A stretch of DNA of 64,000 nucleotides, taken from Congeria kusceri (Eukaryota > Mollusca > Bivalvia > Myida > Dreissenidae). Below, in pieces: positions 13,901-28,900 of the stretch. A program made the position numbers and the translations under genes. The notes under the pieces were generated by a model that made no database searches, was not told where the DNA came from, and saw only the letters and a list, made by a program, of their open reading frames with translations. How positions within the stretch are numbered: the stretch's first letter is position 1; the number at the start of each line of letters is the position of its first letter. The stretch spans positions 1,877,501 to 1,941,500 of the forward strand of contig CM051030.1 in the NCBI GenBank assembly GCA_027627225.1. The letters run 5' to 3'.

Positions 13901-16900
13901 TTGATCACAGAATTATTTTTTGTTTGGAATTACACATCTGCCTTAACAAGATTGGCAAACAAAAAAGACAAACTTTTAATACTCTAAAGAAAGTAATAAA
14001 TGGCATTGAAATACACAAATGGTATAATTATAAGCACTCAATATGACATGGTAAGTGACGTTTAAAAAAAGCAAAACTTTACCCTCACCTTCATCGCCGC
14101 TGTCATCAGAGTTACGTCCCCTCCGCCTGCCTCTGGCCCCTGACTTGCTGGCCCTTTTCTTGTAAAGCTCCTTCCTGTCCCCTACCAGCCCCATAGACAA
14201 CAACTTCTCCATGATCTTGGGCCGACTGCGACGCTTGCACATCTCCGAGAGGATGCCTCCGACTGGGTCTAGAGAGAAACGCAGAATAGCTGGTCAGTGT
14301 TGAATTAAGATAACTTTATCTCGCCAGGCTAAACAAAAACTGTGTATGTACGATCATACAACAGATAGTTGCATAAATACACGTAACAAAATAAAGTTAA
14401 TTAACATATGTTTCTATTTAAAAAGGAATACAAGTTAAGAACAAACATTGGTTTTCAACTTACAAAAAGCTAGTTTTTAATCACCAAATAGTTTTCGTGT
14501 ACTAACGGAAACTCAAATACATGTATATACGTTGACTTGACAGTTGATTTAGGTTACACAACGCTAATAAACGATGCAAAACTTGACACTAGTTCTTGTC
14601 GATTTATTTCATATTGAAGTGTTTCCTTCATCATTTTTATGTTTTTCTGTTTGCTTTCAAGTTTAATTGTCAGTTTCATCGGTTTATTTTGAAAATAATT
14701 GATATGAAAGATCGTACATACACACTTCAAACCTTTTATTTCAACTTAAATGTGGCGAAAGCCTTTTTTAGCTTGTGTCAAAAGCCCACGGCTTACTGAG
14801 GCTCTTTCAAGTCTGTTTTCTGGGTAGATCCAGTATTTGGTGTCTTTTTCAAATACTCCCAGAGTAGGGATCACAATCTCGACCTCTCAATCGCACGGTA
14901 GACACCATATCCAGTACTGTAATGCGACTGAGTGTTGAATGAAGATAAGTTAACCTAGCAGGGCTTATAAAAATTTTAAACCATAAGCCTTGGCGGATGC
15001 ACACTTCTGTACCTGTACCATATGTTGTTAATGCACAGTTTCTTGGCACATTCGGTTCGTGTATACCATTTCATAACCTATTTGAACGTTAAGATTGTAT
15101 TCTACTTGGAAATTTCGACTTCAGCAAAAAATAAAAAACGCTTCTGATTTTAGGGCTGTTCCAGGAAAAAAGGTGATGGGGGGAGTGGGGAGAACGCCAG
15201 TCATAAAATAGGGTACTACCAACACAACTTTATTTTTAAATACGACATAAGTTAAAATTTTGCTTAGGAGCTTTGTGAGCCCACTTTCAGAATTTGGCCA
15301 AAACAAGACGGCCATGATGGCCCAAAGCGCTCACCTGAGAACTGGTACCGATGAAGACCATACTGTTGTGACAGGTTTCAAAATTAAGGTATCTGAACAA
15401 TACGCATAAGGTGATAGGATCAATTAAAAACATCGGTTAAAGCAATGGGCTAACTAAAGTACAAGTGGAATAGCGGATTTGCGATTTTTTTGCTAATGGT
15501 TCTCAAATCATTTTTCTCGATATTCTTACCTGACCCTTTTTCATTAGGCCAAAAAAATGAATGGTGAGTTTTGGGAAACAGTCTCAAAAAAGTTAGGTAT
15601 GGTCGAGATTGAATTTTATTAAAACATTTTTTTTTTAAATACATATTTCTGTCTAAAAACCTTATCTAAAATCTGACGAATACAAATTCACAGAAAACAA
15701 TCATCGCTAAAAACTTAAGAGTCGGGGTGTTTTTTCTAGTTAGGGTCGGGTTGCAAGAAACACTTAATTTTTCTTGCAGGCCTTGTTATGAAATCGTTGG
15801 CAGCAATAAAAGAAAAACATCCACACCATCAGCCTCCCTGTGTTTCTCGTAGAGCTCCCTCAGTTCCAGCTCGTCTTCCTCTCTCCACGGCCCCGCACGG
15901 ACCGACCTGCGGAACACGGCAAAATACCCACAGAGTTATTGGTCGAACAAGGGCTCAGTACAAGCTGTATTACATTAAACCCATTTAAGTTTGATCGTGT
16001 CAAAAGCTAGAGACTTATTGAGACACTTTCAAGTCCATTTTCTGGGTAGAACCAATACTTGGTGTCTTATGAAAAAGACCCTTCAAACACTCCCAGAGTA
16101 GGGAACAAGCTCACAAGCTCTGGGGCCATATTCCAGAAACATCTTAAGTTTATCTTAACATATTTTCACTTAAGGTCCAATTTTTGCAAGGTAATATTTT
16201 TCAAACTACAGATAAATTCATGAATCCAATTATAGTTAAGTAGACAGTAGTTAATAATATGTTGATAATTAGGAAACATTTAGCAGAATTTTATGTATAC
16301 ATGGAATAAAATGCTTAGGAAAAATGACGATTTTAAGGCAAAGGATAAGATTTCACTTAAGGTGTTAAGAGGAATATGACCCCTGGGTCACAATACAGAC
16401 ATCGTATCCATTACACTGCGACTGTGTTAGACACAGACATCAAACAAACAGAGTAATTGATATTCTATAATTTATATTTTTATTAAAGTTGTATTATTCC
16501 GATAGTGATATTTTTTCCTCAGAATTGTGAAAATAGTAAAGATATTTTCAATTATTAAGTAATCCCTTACAAGCCTCTGTTATATCATGTAGAGGTTCTG
16601 CTTTTTTTTAACCCTTTTCTTGACACAGAGTATTTTTTCGAAGGGCCAATTCGGCCCCATTCCCCTGATTAAAAGGTATATATTTTTCACGTATATATAC
16701 CTTAAAATACCCCTAAGAATGTAAGCTTTATTTTGAAGAAAAAAAACGGACTACAATTGGACAAAAATTGACTAAGATAGAGGAATTGTCGCAAACAATC
16801 CCAGATATTTTTCATCAAACCATGTTAGTGCATATATTTTGTAGCAAAGCAATTGATTAAAGTTTTATAACAAAGTAGAACATAAACATTTTATAATGCT

Positions 16901-19900
16901 TTTCCCAAAAAATTTTTCCCCTTTTGTGGTAAAATTCCCCATCTGAAGGGCCCCGTCACATTTCCCCCAAAGGTGAAAAAAATCACTGCATAGTTACACC
17001 GATTTATTCATGTTATTCATGTTATTAAAATGGCAAGCATTCATACCCATAATCTCTTATGTAGCAAAACTTCATCTTTCTTTTTTCTATGTGAATTAAA
17101 TTCTAATCTGATACAGTAAAATTATTTTACAAATTTACCTTCTTTTGGGGTGTTTAAATTTCGCGAATTCTTGAAAAACATCTACTTCTCGCAGTCTTTA
17201 ATTTGCTTATGTTTTCTCTATATTTTTTAATGATCATGCAAAAAATGTATGTAAGGTCGTAAATTCACAATATGCTAAGACCGCAAAATATGCAAAATTT
17301 ACGTCGCCGCGATTTTTTTACATTTATCTGCATTCTTATGAATCAAATTCTAAACCAATACCCTTTTGGTTTCTTCAGTTCCTTGGCAGACTCGATGAGT
17401 TCCTGACGTTTGAGTTCTCGTATGACCTGTCCACGGGTCTTACTTGGGTCCGTTATTCGCTCCATGATGCAGTCCACAGTGTCCTTGTCGTCTGCAAAGA
17501 AACTACGTTTATCATAATATTCTATGGGTCAGCGCAAAACTATGCAAAGTATATGCCGAATACATGTTATATAGCACAGTTTTGCACTGAGCCATCGATA
17601 TACGAATTGAATAAATATTGTCAAAGTATGCAACCTCAATTAAATAAAAACTGCCAGCTATGTGTAACAAGAACTCATTGATAGATAAAATATGTTAAAG
17701 ATTTTTTTGTATCATGAATGACTTATGTAACCACTCGACTTGCTCTTGGACCTCAGTGGTTTAAAACTGAACCAGCTTGGAACAGAGTTCTTGACCAATT
17801 TGTTTAGTGTCCGATAAGTCTTGTCACAAAACTGTTTTGGAACAATTTTTTGTTGGCCTGAATGGATTTAAACCTGACTGAATTGAGACCTACCTGTATT
17901 GGGGCTGATTTGTCTTATAACCAAACTGTTTTGGGGCCGATTAGTCATGCAAAAAACAATCTGTGAGATTAGATTTTATAGAGAAACAGCTTTAGAAATT
18001 CACTTTAGAAGTGCCATAGTTGGCAGCTACAGATAAACCACAATGTACCAGATCCTAAATTTCATGGAGGACAAATTTGACCAAGGATCAACTTGAACTG
18101 GACCCGATTGATAATGTTGTAACAATATATGACCTGAAAAGTTACCTGCTGGATTATCCCTGTATTCTTCAAAGAGTCGACGCACTTCCATCTCTGCGTC
18201 TTCTGTCCATGCCGACTTGCCTTTACTGAGGATAAACGTTATACTCAACTGAATATTATATATTATTATCTAGGATCACAAAAGGTACAGGGTGCTGCTA
18301 AAAAGGAGCAGGGTGGAAAGCCGGACTAGGTTGTTGACATTTTCTATTAATTTGCTAAATCCTGGGTATTTATTAGTCTAATGCTTGTAATTAAGGTTTT
18401 TAAGCATAGTCTTTTTCATTTGCCATTGAATATTTGCAAAATACATTAAATTTCAAAAGATATTCCACATTTCTGTGTTGACCAACCCAGAGAGGCAGCA
18501 GGGGCGAACCAAAAAGGAGCAGGGTGCAGCACCCTGCTATGTTGACCAGCCCAGAGAGGCAGCAGGGGGAAACCAAAAAGGAGCAGGGTGCAGCACCCTG
18601 CTATTTTGCTCTAGATCTTTCCCTAATTATAAACATACAACATGCAAACACAACGGCCATCTAGCTCATGCTACTTAAAGCCGCAGTCCAAAGAATATAA
18701 TTCTATACATCTTAAATGGGCATTAGTTTTAATGAACGCTAATGAAGTTTACTTGACTGAAAACTGTTTCTTATTTACGAAAGGCATTTCATGTCTATGT
18801 TTGAAAACGCTTAGTACAAACCGAATACACACCAATGTACATGATGATCTACTCCAGATGCATCATCAGCTATCGCCTACAGAAACTATACAATAAAAAG
18901 TTACCAAAATGTTATTACTTTATCGATTTCAATGCGTTTTTTTGTATTTTGATCGGTAAGATGTCCATTAGAAACGATTTCTGCAACGTTGTATTTTTAT
19001 TACATATTTCTGGACTGCTGCTTTAAATCTAGAATCATGAAAAGCTGCAGGGTACTGCTCCGAAAACTGGTCACACATCAATGCCCAAACAAATATGAGG
19101 CGTGTCCGCACAGGCTATTCCGGGACGACACTTTCCGTTTTTATGGTATTTTATGTTTCAAGGAAGTCTCTTCTAAACATAAATCCACTGGAGGTGGAAA
19201 GTGCTGTCCTGGATTAGCCTGTGCGGACTGCACAGGCTAATCCGTTATGACACTTTAAGCACATGCATTAAGTCCGGTTTCCCCAAGACACGCCTCATAT
19301 GTTTAGACTAGAACTGCCACAGTCATGGCGCAAATACCCCCACATGCCGCTTTATCACAAGGAAATCGATACAAGCAACATGTTGTTTTGCTGCGTAAAA
19401 ATGTATTAGTTAAACTGGGGAAATACATTGACAAAGGGGAATAACTCCATAAATAATGCAGCTAGAGTTATCAATCTTGAGCACTGCACTTTGCCTAACA
19501 ACCATTTATCCATGTATGAAGTTTGAGTTTAATACCTTCAGTAGTTTTTGAGAAAATGGACGTACAAGGAAAATTTACCAAAAAAAAGGTAATAATTCCG
19601 TAAATATTGCAGCTAGTTATAATTCTTACACACTGCACTCCCTTAACAAACATCTATCCATGTATGAAGTTTGAGGTCAATCCCAGGAGTAGCTCTGAGA
19701 AAATGGCTGGACAAGGAAAATTGACAAAGGGGAATAACTTCATAAATAATGCAGCTAGTTATAATTCTTACACACTGCACTCCCTTAACAAACATCTATC
19801 CATGTCTGAAGTTTGAGGTCAATCCCAGGAGTAGCTCTGAGAAAATGGCTGGACAAGGAAAATTGACATAGGGGAATAACTTCGTAAATATTGCAGCTAG

Positions 19901-22900
19901 TTATAATTCTTACACACTGCACTCCCTTAACAAACATCTATCCATGTATGAAGTTTGAGGTCAATCCCAGGAGTAGTTCTGAGAAAATGGCTGGACAAGG
20001 AAAATTGACAAAGGGGAATAACTTCGTAAATATTGCAGCTAGTTATAATTCTTACACACTGCACTCCCTTAACAAACATCTATCCATGTATGAAGTTTGA
20101 GGTCAATCCCAGGAGTAGTTCTGAGAAAATGGCTGGACAAGGAAAATTGACAAAGGGGAATAACTTCGTAAATATTGCAGCTAGTTATAATTCTTACACA
20201 CTGCACTCCCTTAACAAACTTCTATCCATGTATGCAGTTTGAGGTCAATCCCAGGAGTAGTTCTGAGAAAATGGCTGGACAAGGAAAATTGACAAAGGGG
20301 AATAACTTCGTAAATATTGCAGCTAGTTATAATTCTTACACACTGCACTCCCTTAACAAACATCTATCCATGTATGAAGTTTGAGGTCAATCCCAGGAGT
20401 AGTTCTGAGAAAATGGCTGGACAAGGAAAATTGACAAAGGGGAATAACTTGGTAAATAATGCAGCTAGTTATAATTCTTACACACTGCACTCCCTTAACA
20501 AACATATATCCATGTATGAAGTTTGAGGTCAATCCCAGGAGTAGTTCTGAGAAAATGGCTGGACAAGGAAAATTGACAAAGGGGAATAACTTCGTAAATA
20601 TTGCAGCTAGTTATAATTCTTACACACTGCACTCCCTTAACAAACATCTATCCATGTATGAAGTTTGAGGTCAATCCCAGGAGTATCTCTGAGAAAATGG
20701 CTGGACAAGGAAAATTGACAAAGGGGAATAACTTCGTAAATATTGCAGCTAGTTATAATTCTTACACACTGCACTCCCTTAACAAACATCTATCCATGTA
20801 TGAAGTTTGAGGTCAATCCCAGGAGTAGTTCTGAGAAAATGGCTGGACAAGGAAAATTGACAAAGGGGAATAACTTCGTAAATATTGCAGCTAGTTATAA
20901 TTCTTACACACTGCACTCCCTTAACAAACTTCTATCCATGTATGCAGTTTGAGGTCAATCCAAGGAGTAGTTCTGAGAAAATGGCTGGACAAGGAAAATT
21001 GACAAAGGGGAATAACTTCGTAAATATTGCAGCTAGTTATAATTCTTACACACTGCACTCCCTTAACAAACATCTATCCATGTATGAAGTTTGAGGTCAA
21101 TCCCAGGAGTAGTTCTGAGAAAATGGCTGGACAAGGAAAATTGACAAAGGGGAATAACTTCGTAAATATTGCAGCTAGTTATAATTCTTACACACTGCAC
21201 TCCTTTAACAAACATCTATCCATGTATGAAGTTTGAGGTCAATCCCAGGAGTAGCTCTGAGAAAATGGCTGGACAAGGAAAATTGACAAAGGGGAATAAC
21301 TTCGTAAATATTGCAGCTAGTTATAATTCTTACACACTGCACTCCCTTAACAAACATCTATCCATGTATGAAGTTTGAGGTCAATCCCAGGAGTAGTTCT
21401 GAGAAAATGGCTGGACAAGGAAAATTGACAAAGGGGAATAACTTCGTAAATATTACAGCTAGTTATAATTCTTACACACTGCACTCCCTTAACAAACATC
21501 TATCCATGTATGAAGTTTGAGGTCAATCCCAGGAGTAGCTCTGAGAAAATGGCTGGACAAGGAAAATTGACAAAGGGGAATAACTTCGTAAATATTGCAG
21601 CTAGTTATAATTCTTACACACTGCACTCCCTTAACAAACATCTATCCATGTATGAAGTTTGAGGTCAATCCCAGGAGTAGTTCTGAGAAAATGGCTGGAC
21701 AAGGAAAATTGACAAAGGGGAATAACTTGGTAAATATTGCAGCTAGTTATAATTCTTACACACTGCACTCCCTTAACAAACATCTATCCATGTATGAAGT
21801 TTGAGGTCAATCCCAGGAGTAGTTCTGAGAAAATGGCTGGACAAGGAAAATTGACAAAGGGGAATAACTTCGTAAATATTGCAGCTAGTTATAATTCTTA
21901 CACACTGCACTCCCTTAACAAACATCTATCCATGTATGCAGTTTGAGGTCAATCCCAGGAGTAGTTCTGAGAAAATGGCTGGACAAGGAAAATTGACAAA
22001 GGGGAATAACTTCGTAAATATTGCAGCTAGTTATAATTCTTACACACTGCACTCCCTTAACAAACATCTATCCATGTATGAAGTTTGAGGTCAATCCCAG
22101 GAGTAGTTCTGAGAAAATGGCTGGACAAGGAAAATTGACAAAGGGGAATAACTTCGTAAATATTGCAGCTAGTTATAATTCTTACACACTGCACTCCCTT
22201 AACAAACATATATCCATGTATGAAGTTTGAGGTCAATCCCAGGAGTAGTTCTGAGAAAATGGCTGGACAAGGAAAATTGACAAAGGGGAATAACTTCGTA
22301 AATATTGCAGCTAGTTATAATTCTTACACACTGCACTCCCTTAACAAACATCTATCCATGTATGAAGTTTGAGGTCAATCCCAGGAGTATCTCTGAGAAA
22401 ATGGCTGGACAAGGAAAATTGACAAAGGGGAATAACTTCGTAAATATTGCAGCTAGTTATAATTCTTACACACTGCACTCCCTTAACAAACATCTATCCA
22501 TGTATGAAGTTTGAGGTCAATCCCAGGAGTAGTTCTGAGAAAATGGCTGGACAAGGAAAATTGACAAAGGGGAATAACTTCGTAAATATTGCAGCTAGTT
22601 ATAATTCTTACACACTGCACTCCCTTAACAAACTTCTATCCATGTATGCAGTTTGAGGTCAATCCCAGGAGTAGTTCTGAGAAAATGGCTGGACAAGGAA
22701 AATTGACAAAGGGGAATAACTTCGTAAATATTGCAGCTAGTTATAATTCTTACACACTGCACTCCCTTAACAAACATCTATCCATGTATGAAGTTTGAGG
22801 TCAATCCCAGGAGTAGTTCTGAGAAAATGGCTGGACAAGGAAAATTGACAAAGGGGAATAACTTCGTAAATATTGCAGCTAGTTATAATTCTTACACACT

Positions 22901-25900
22901 GCACTCCCTTAACAAACATCTATCCATGTATGAAGTTTGAGGTCAATCCCAGGAGTAGTTCTGAGAAAATGGCTGGACAAGGAAAATTGACAAAGGGGAA
23001 TAACTTCGTAAATAATGCAGCTAGTTATAATTCTTACACACTGCACTCCTTTAACAAACATCTATCCATGTATGAAGTTTGAGGTCAATCCCAGGAGTAG
23101 CTCTGAGAAAATGGCTGGACAAGGAAAATTGACAAAGGGGTATAACTTCGTAAATAATGCAGCTAGTTATAATTCTTACACACTGCACTCCCTTAACAAA
23201 CATCTATCCATGTATGAAGTTTGAGGTCAATCCCAGGAGTAGCTCTGAGAAAATGGCTGGACAAGGAAAATTGACAAAGGGGAATAACTTCATAAATAAT
23301 GCAGCTAGTTATAATTCTTACACACTGCACTCCCTTAACAAACATCTATCCATGTATGAAGTTTGAGGTCAATCCCAGGAGTAGCTCTAAGAAAATGGCT
23401 GGACAAGGAAAATTGACAAAGGGGAATAACTTCGTAAATATTGCAGCTAGTTATAATTCTTACACACTGCACTCCCTTAACAAACATCTATCCATGTATG
23501 AAGTTTGAGGTCAATCCCAGGAGTAGCTCTGAGAAAATGGCTGGACAAGGAAAATTGACAAAGGGGAATAACTTCGTAAATAATGCAGCTAGTTATAATT
23601 CTTACACACTGCACTCCCTTAACAAACATCTATCCATGTATGAAGTTTGAGGTCAATCCCAGGAGTAGTTCTGAGAAAATGGCTGGACAAGGAAAATTGA
23701 CAAAGGGGAATAACTTCGTAAATATTGCAGCTAGTTATAATTCTTACACACTGCACTCCCTTAACAAACATCTATCCATGTATGAAGTTTGAGGTCAATC
23801 CCAGGAGTAGCTCTGAGAAAATGGCTGGACAAGGAAAATTGACAAAGGGGAATAACTTCGTAAATATTGCAGCTAGGGTTATAAATCTTGTGCACTGTAC
23901 TCCGCCTAAATACCAACAATCCTTATAAGTTTGAAGCTGATATCTAAAAGGTTTTGAAAATCATGCTCCTAACAACAACAAAGCCGACACACACAAAGAC
24001 AGATGGTTTTGTTTGTTTGTTTGGATTTTTCGCTATATTCAACAGTATTTCGGTCATATAATGGCGGTCAGTTAACCTACTCACACTTTTCCTGGGTAAG
24101 CTGGTTTACCAGTACTAAGTGCACATACTTGTGCCAGTAACTGACAACTGCCCTACTTGAATAAGAGGTAGGGGAGAATGACCGTAGAAATAATTTCATG
24201 ACCAATCCCCACACAAGTTATGTGGCCGGGCTGGGAATCGAACCCGCGATCCTCAGATTTGTAGTCCAGTGCTCTACCAACTGAGCTAGCCGGCCGAGCC
24301 AAAGACAGATGGTCAGAAAGACAAGAAGATTCCAGTACACACCCCCTTACAACTTTGTTTTGCAGGGGGTATAATTAGATCTACATTTTAGCAAAAATTA
24401 AAAGACCGTCTGTACAAAAGTAGTCGCCCATTTATGCCCAGGCAAATACGTTTAAAACTACAATCTAGTGAACATTTATTGACAGTCTGTGCAAAAATAC
24501 CTCTGATAAGACCCGTATCCCTCCACCAGTTCTATGGCCTCTTTATCAGTCTTCCAGAAAAGTAGTTCCATAAAAGCTTTCTTGTTGTTTTCTGCGACTT
24601 CAACAAAGTTCCTCACAACGTACGTGGCAAACTTGGCTATTTCCTGAATGTGAAATGGAAGTACATGTACTTGAATACATTTAATGAAAATTGTATGAGA
24701 ATTAACATACATAATTCTTCTAAAGTATCTCAAGTTATGTCTCAATACATGTTATACTGCGTATATTTTAGACAAGCCTCATACCGAACATTGTTATTTC
24801 CGCGCCAAAGTTTCTATTAACATGAACATTTTGTAAATAAATCCAGTTTGGTCGATTTTTTTGTGCTGCTTCATCGTTACTGATTCACGGACACCTCTGT
24901 TATATGAACAAGGCTCGTCACAGGATGTTACGTATGCCCCAGAAGCATATGCTTGTCAGAGGAAGGCAACACAATGTCAGAGTACAATATTATGCCCTGG
25001 ACAAATATCTTAAGATTTCAGCAACAGAGCTGTTTGTTGTGACTGACACACTGCCTCATAATGAGCTTCTTTCCCAGGAAGTTATTACATTCCTTACCTG
25101 TTGGCAAAAATTATGCTTCCTACGAAAAGTTCATTCTAATAGTTGACCTTTAAGTGTAACCTTGGACCCACAGACCTTGACTGAGGAGCATGTTAGTGGC
25201 ATGCGACACATCGTCTGGTCATGGGAAAAAGTAATCTTAAGTAATATTAAAATCCTTCAATGCATTTAGAAGTTTTAGAGCAGAAAGAAAATTCCTTGAC
25301 TTTTGACCTTGACCTTTGACCGAGGGCCTGGTCATGGGAAAAAATAATCTGAAGTAATATTAAAATCCTTCCAGACGTTTACAAGTTATGGTGAAGAAAC
25401 AGAAATAGTTGACCTTTGACCTTGATCTATGACAGACGAGCATAGGAGCTGTATGCGTTACATTGTCTGGTCATGGAGAATAATAATCTGAAGTAATATT
25501 TAAATCCCTCCTGACGTTCAGAAGCTATAAAGTGGAAACAAAAATAATTGACCTTTGACCTTGATTTGTGACTTTGACCTTTGACCGACGATCATGGGAC
25601 TTGTACAAGACACACTGTCTGGTCATGGGGAATAATAATCTGAAGTAATATTAAAATCCTTCCAGGCGTTAAGAAGTTATTGAGCAGAAACAAAAAATCC
25701 TTGACCTTTGACCTAGAATTGTGACCTTGACCTTGGACTGACGAGCATGGGAGTTGCACGCGACACATTGTCTGGTCATGGGGAATAATAATCTTAAGTT
25801 ATATAAAAATCCTACCAGGCATTTAGAAGTTATGGAGCTGAAACAAAAATTCATGAACTTCGACCTTGAATTGTGACCTTGACCTTTGACCGACGAGCAT

Positions 25901-28900
25901 GGGAGTTGGACGCAACACATCGTCTGGTCCAAGGGGAATAATAATCTGAAGTTATATTAAAATCCATCCAGGCGTTTAGAAGTTATGGAGCAGAAAATAA
26001 AATTCATGACCTTTGACCTTAAGTTATGACCTTGACTTTTGACCGACGAGAATGGGAGTTATACTCAACACGTCGTCTAGTCAAGAGGAATAATAATCTG
26101 AAGTTATATTAAAATCCATCCAGGCATTAAAAAGTTACAGCGCGGAAACAAAGTCCGGACAGACGGACCACCCACCCACCAAAAAATGACGGATGGTGCG
26201 ACTACTATATGCCTTCGTTCGGGGGCATAAAAACAATAACTCACTCCTTTTAAGTCATCATGCCAATCATGTCATTGTCTTTTTCCCACCAATGTTTTCA
26301 TTGCTTAGAAGTTGAATAACAGCTATTTGGTGTGAAAATAGAGCACACTATGTCAGTGTTCTGTAGCATAGATAATTTATCTAGCGATGTTTAGAAAACC
26401 TGAACAATGAGCCTTGGCACGTGGTTCATTTTTTCATGTCATGTAACTACAGTATGCCTGTCCTTTGAGGACATAAAAAGCGACATAAATGGAAGGAAAA
26501 TCATAAGGATTGGATCAGAGACTCAAAAATCGTATAATGCATGTTTTCAGCAAATACTTGGAATGCAATTATTAGGAAAGCTTTAAGTATTTGAGTATAA
26601 TACACACACCGTACTTCCAATAAATAATTTCAAGTAAAAATTTCTGTATTATATTTGTAAAATTACTGTACCGGTGTACAGACCTTGTATCGTTCAGCCT
26701 TGGCCAGGGGGCTGTTGAGGATCTTCTGAAAGACTCGGAACAGCGAGGCCTGGAACACCATCCCCACATACCCGAGGTCAACGCCGACACGATGTAGCAT
26801 CTGAAATGCAGAATATACGATCTTATAGCAAGGCCAGAAAAAAATTTAGTACTGAATAATTAAATATAGGTGTATAATTATGCAAACAGGAATATGTAGC
26901 CTCTGTATATTGGGATTTAAAATGATCAAATTTTGTATGAGAAATGGAATGATTTCTGAGTACAACATTGTAAAATATTAAACATCTAAGCACTAGGCAA
27001 TAGTTACTATGGAAACATTTAAATACAAAACGACATAAACAAGAAACAGCCCCTGACTTAAGGAATTTTATGCATTTAAGAAATTTACTGAAGTTTATCC
27101 AAAGAAGCTTCGTGAATACGGGCCCTAAATCACTTTTTTGTTTAAGTATGCTAAGGTAGATAATAGTTGAACAATTGAGGCATGTCATGGGAAAACCAGG
27201 CTTAATGCATATGCGTAAAGTGTCGTCCCGGATTAGCCTGTGCTTTTATGGTATTTTCTAGTTTAAGAAAGTCACTTCTAAACATAAATCCACTTCAGGC
27301 GGAAAGTGCCGTCCCGGATTAGCCTGTGCAGACTGCACAGGCTAATTCGGGACGACACTTTACGCACATGCATTCCCAAGACACGCCTCCATTGGATATA
27401 CACACTTTAACACAGCAGTGGTTGGTGTGAGAGGAGTTGGTCTGGAAGTCGGCCAGCAGAAGTACGTAGTTCCTCAGGATCTCCGGTTTGGCGAACCTGA
27501 ACATAAAACAAACAAGACGTTGAGTTCCTCAGGATCTCCGGCTTGGCGAACCTGAACATGGAATAAACAAGAAGTTGTGTTCCTTAGGATCTCCAGCCTG
27601 GCATAGCTGAACGTAAAATAAACAAGACGTTGTGTTCCTCATGATCTCCGGCTTGGCGAACCTGAACATAATATAAACTAGAAATTGTCACAAGTGACGG
27701 ATATACCCCCACAATATGGCATTGTCACAAAACTATGGCATCCATTCGAAAGAAATGGACAGAGAGAGAATGCTTTAATTTGTGAATGGTTAAGTGTAAT
27801 TGGAAAAATTTAATTTCAATAGGAGCCATAACTCTGTCAACATTTAGTGGTTTGTAACCAAAGTTGACCTTGATCTGTATTTTATGACTTTACACCTATG
27901 TACCAAAAATAATTTAAATATGTGAAGCCTTTCATGAGTTATTGTCCATGTTTTTCGTAAAAAAAGGGGCCATAACTGTGTCAAAATTTAGTGGTTTGTA
28001 ACCAAAGTCGAACTTGACCTGTATTTTATGATGCTACACATGTGTGACAATAATTATTTAAATATGTCAAGCCATTGTTGAGTTATCGTCAGTAAACCAT
28101 GTTTTTAGGGAATTGAAGTCAAATAAAGGGCCATAACTGTGTCAAAATTTAGTGGTTTGTAACTACAGTCGAAGTTGATCCGTATTTTATGATGCTACAC
28201 ATGTATACCAAAAATTATTTCAATATGTCAAGCCATTCTTGAGTTTTCGTCCGGAAATCATGTTTTTAGGGAATTTTAAGTCAAAAAGGGGCCATAACCC
28301 CCCATAACTCTGTCAAAATTTAGTGGTTTGTAACCAACATCGAACTTGACCTGTATTCTATGATGTTACACATGTGTACCAACAATTATTTGAATATGTC
28401 AAGCCATTCTTGAGTTATCATCCGGAAACGAAAAACCAACAGACCGACGGACCAACCAGCTCACTCCTATATACCCCCCCCCCCTAAACTTCGTTTGTGG
28501 GGGTATAACAAAACGTTGTGTTCCTCAGGATTTCCAGCTTGGCGAGCCTGAACGTAAAATAAACAAGACGTTGTGTTCGATAAACAAAGATCCCCCGGTT
28601 GGTGCTCTCCAGCCCATTTGAATTATTCTAATGCCATGGTTGGTGTGCTCTCCTGCCCATTTGAATTGTTCTAAGTACAAATTAGGTCAAGGTCAAAGTG
28701 AGGTTGGGTGAATTAGGAATGGTCATAAGCAACAATTGTGTAATTATCAAAATGTTGTAGTAAGCAGTGTTGGTGCTAGATGAAGCTGTAAAATCTAGTT
28801 AACCAGGAAACAGCCCGTATAAATTATTCAAAGTCCAAATTAGATCAAGGTCAAAGTGAGGTTGGGTGATATGGGTGGATTGGGAATGGTCATATGCAAC

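Larger units (their letters stand above)
19309..24376. mobile_element. 5-kb array-bearing element (pearl/Helitron-like), with a SINE inside
   Basis: Begins ctagaactgccacagtcatg then aaatacccccacatg, and ends acaactttgttttgcagggg then gtataattag. The same kind of termini bound the smaller element at 27.68-28.51 kb. Between them lie the 142-bp array and an intact SINE. Known molluscan non-autonomous Helitron-like elements have central tandem repeats; I infer the class from layout only. No transposase or helicase ORF is present. Confidence 0.6.

Noticed and set aside
19607..23928. About thirty 69-residue ORFs repeated every 142 bp
   Set aside because: Identical frames in a satellite array inside an intron. 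They overlap each other and have no coding conservation pattern (changes fall evenly on all codon positions).
24230..24300. Possible tRNA gene on the minus strand
   Set aside because: Box A and box B are good, but the anticodon arm is irregular and a SINE body with an (AAAC)n tail and target-site duplication follows.
25669..25932. 87-residue minus-strand ORF
   Set aside because: A frame through the 145-bp repeat units of a mobile element; its two halves are the same repeat.
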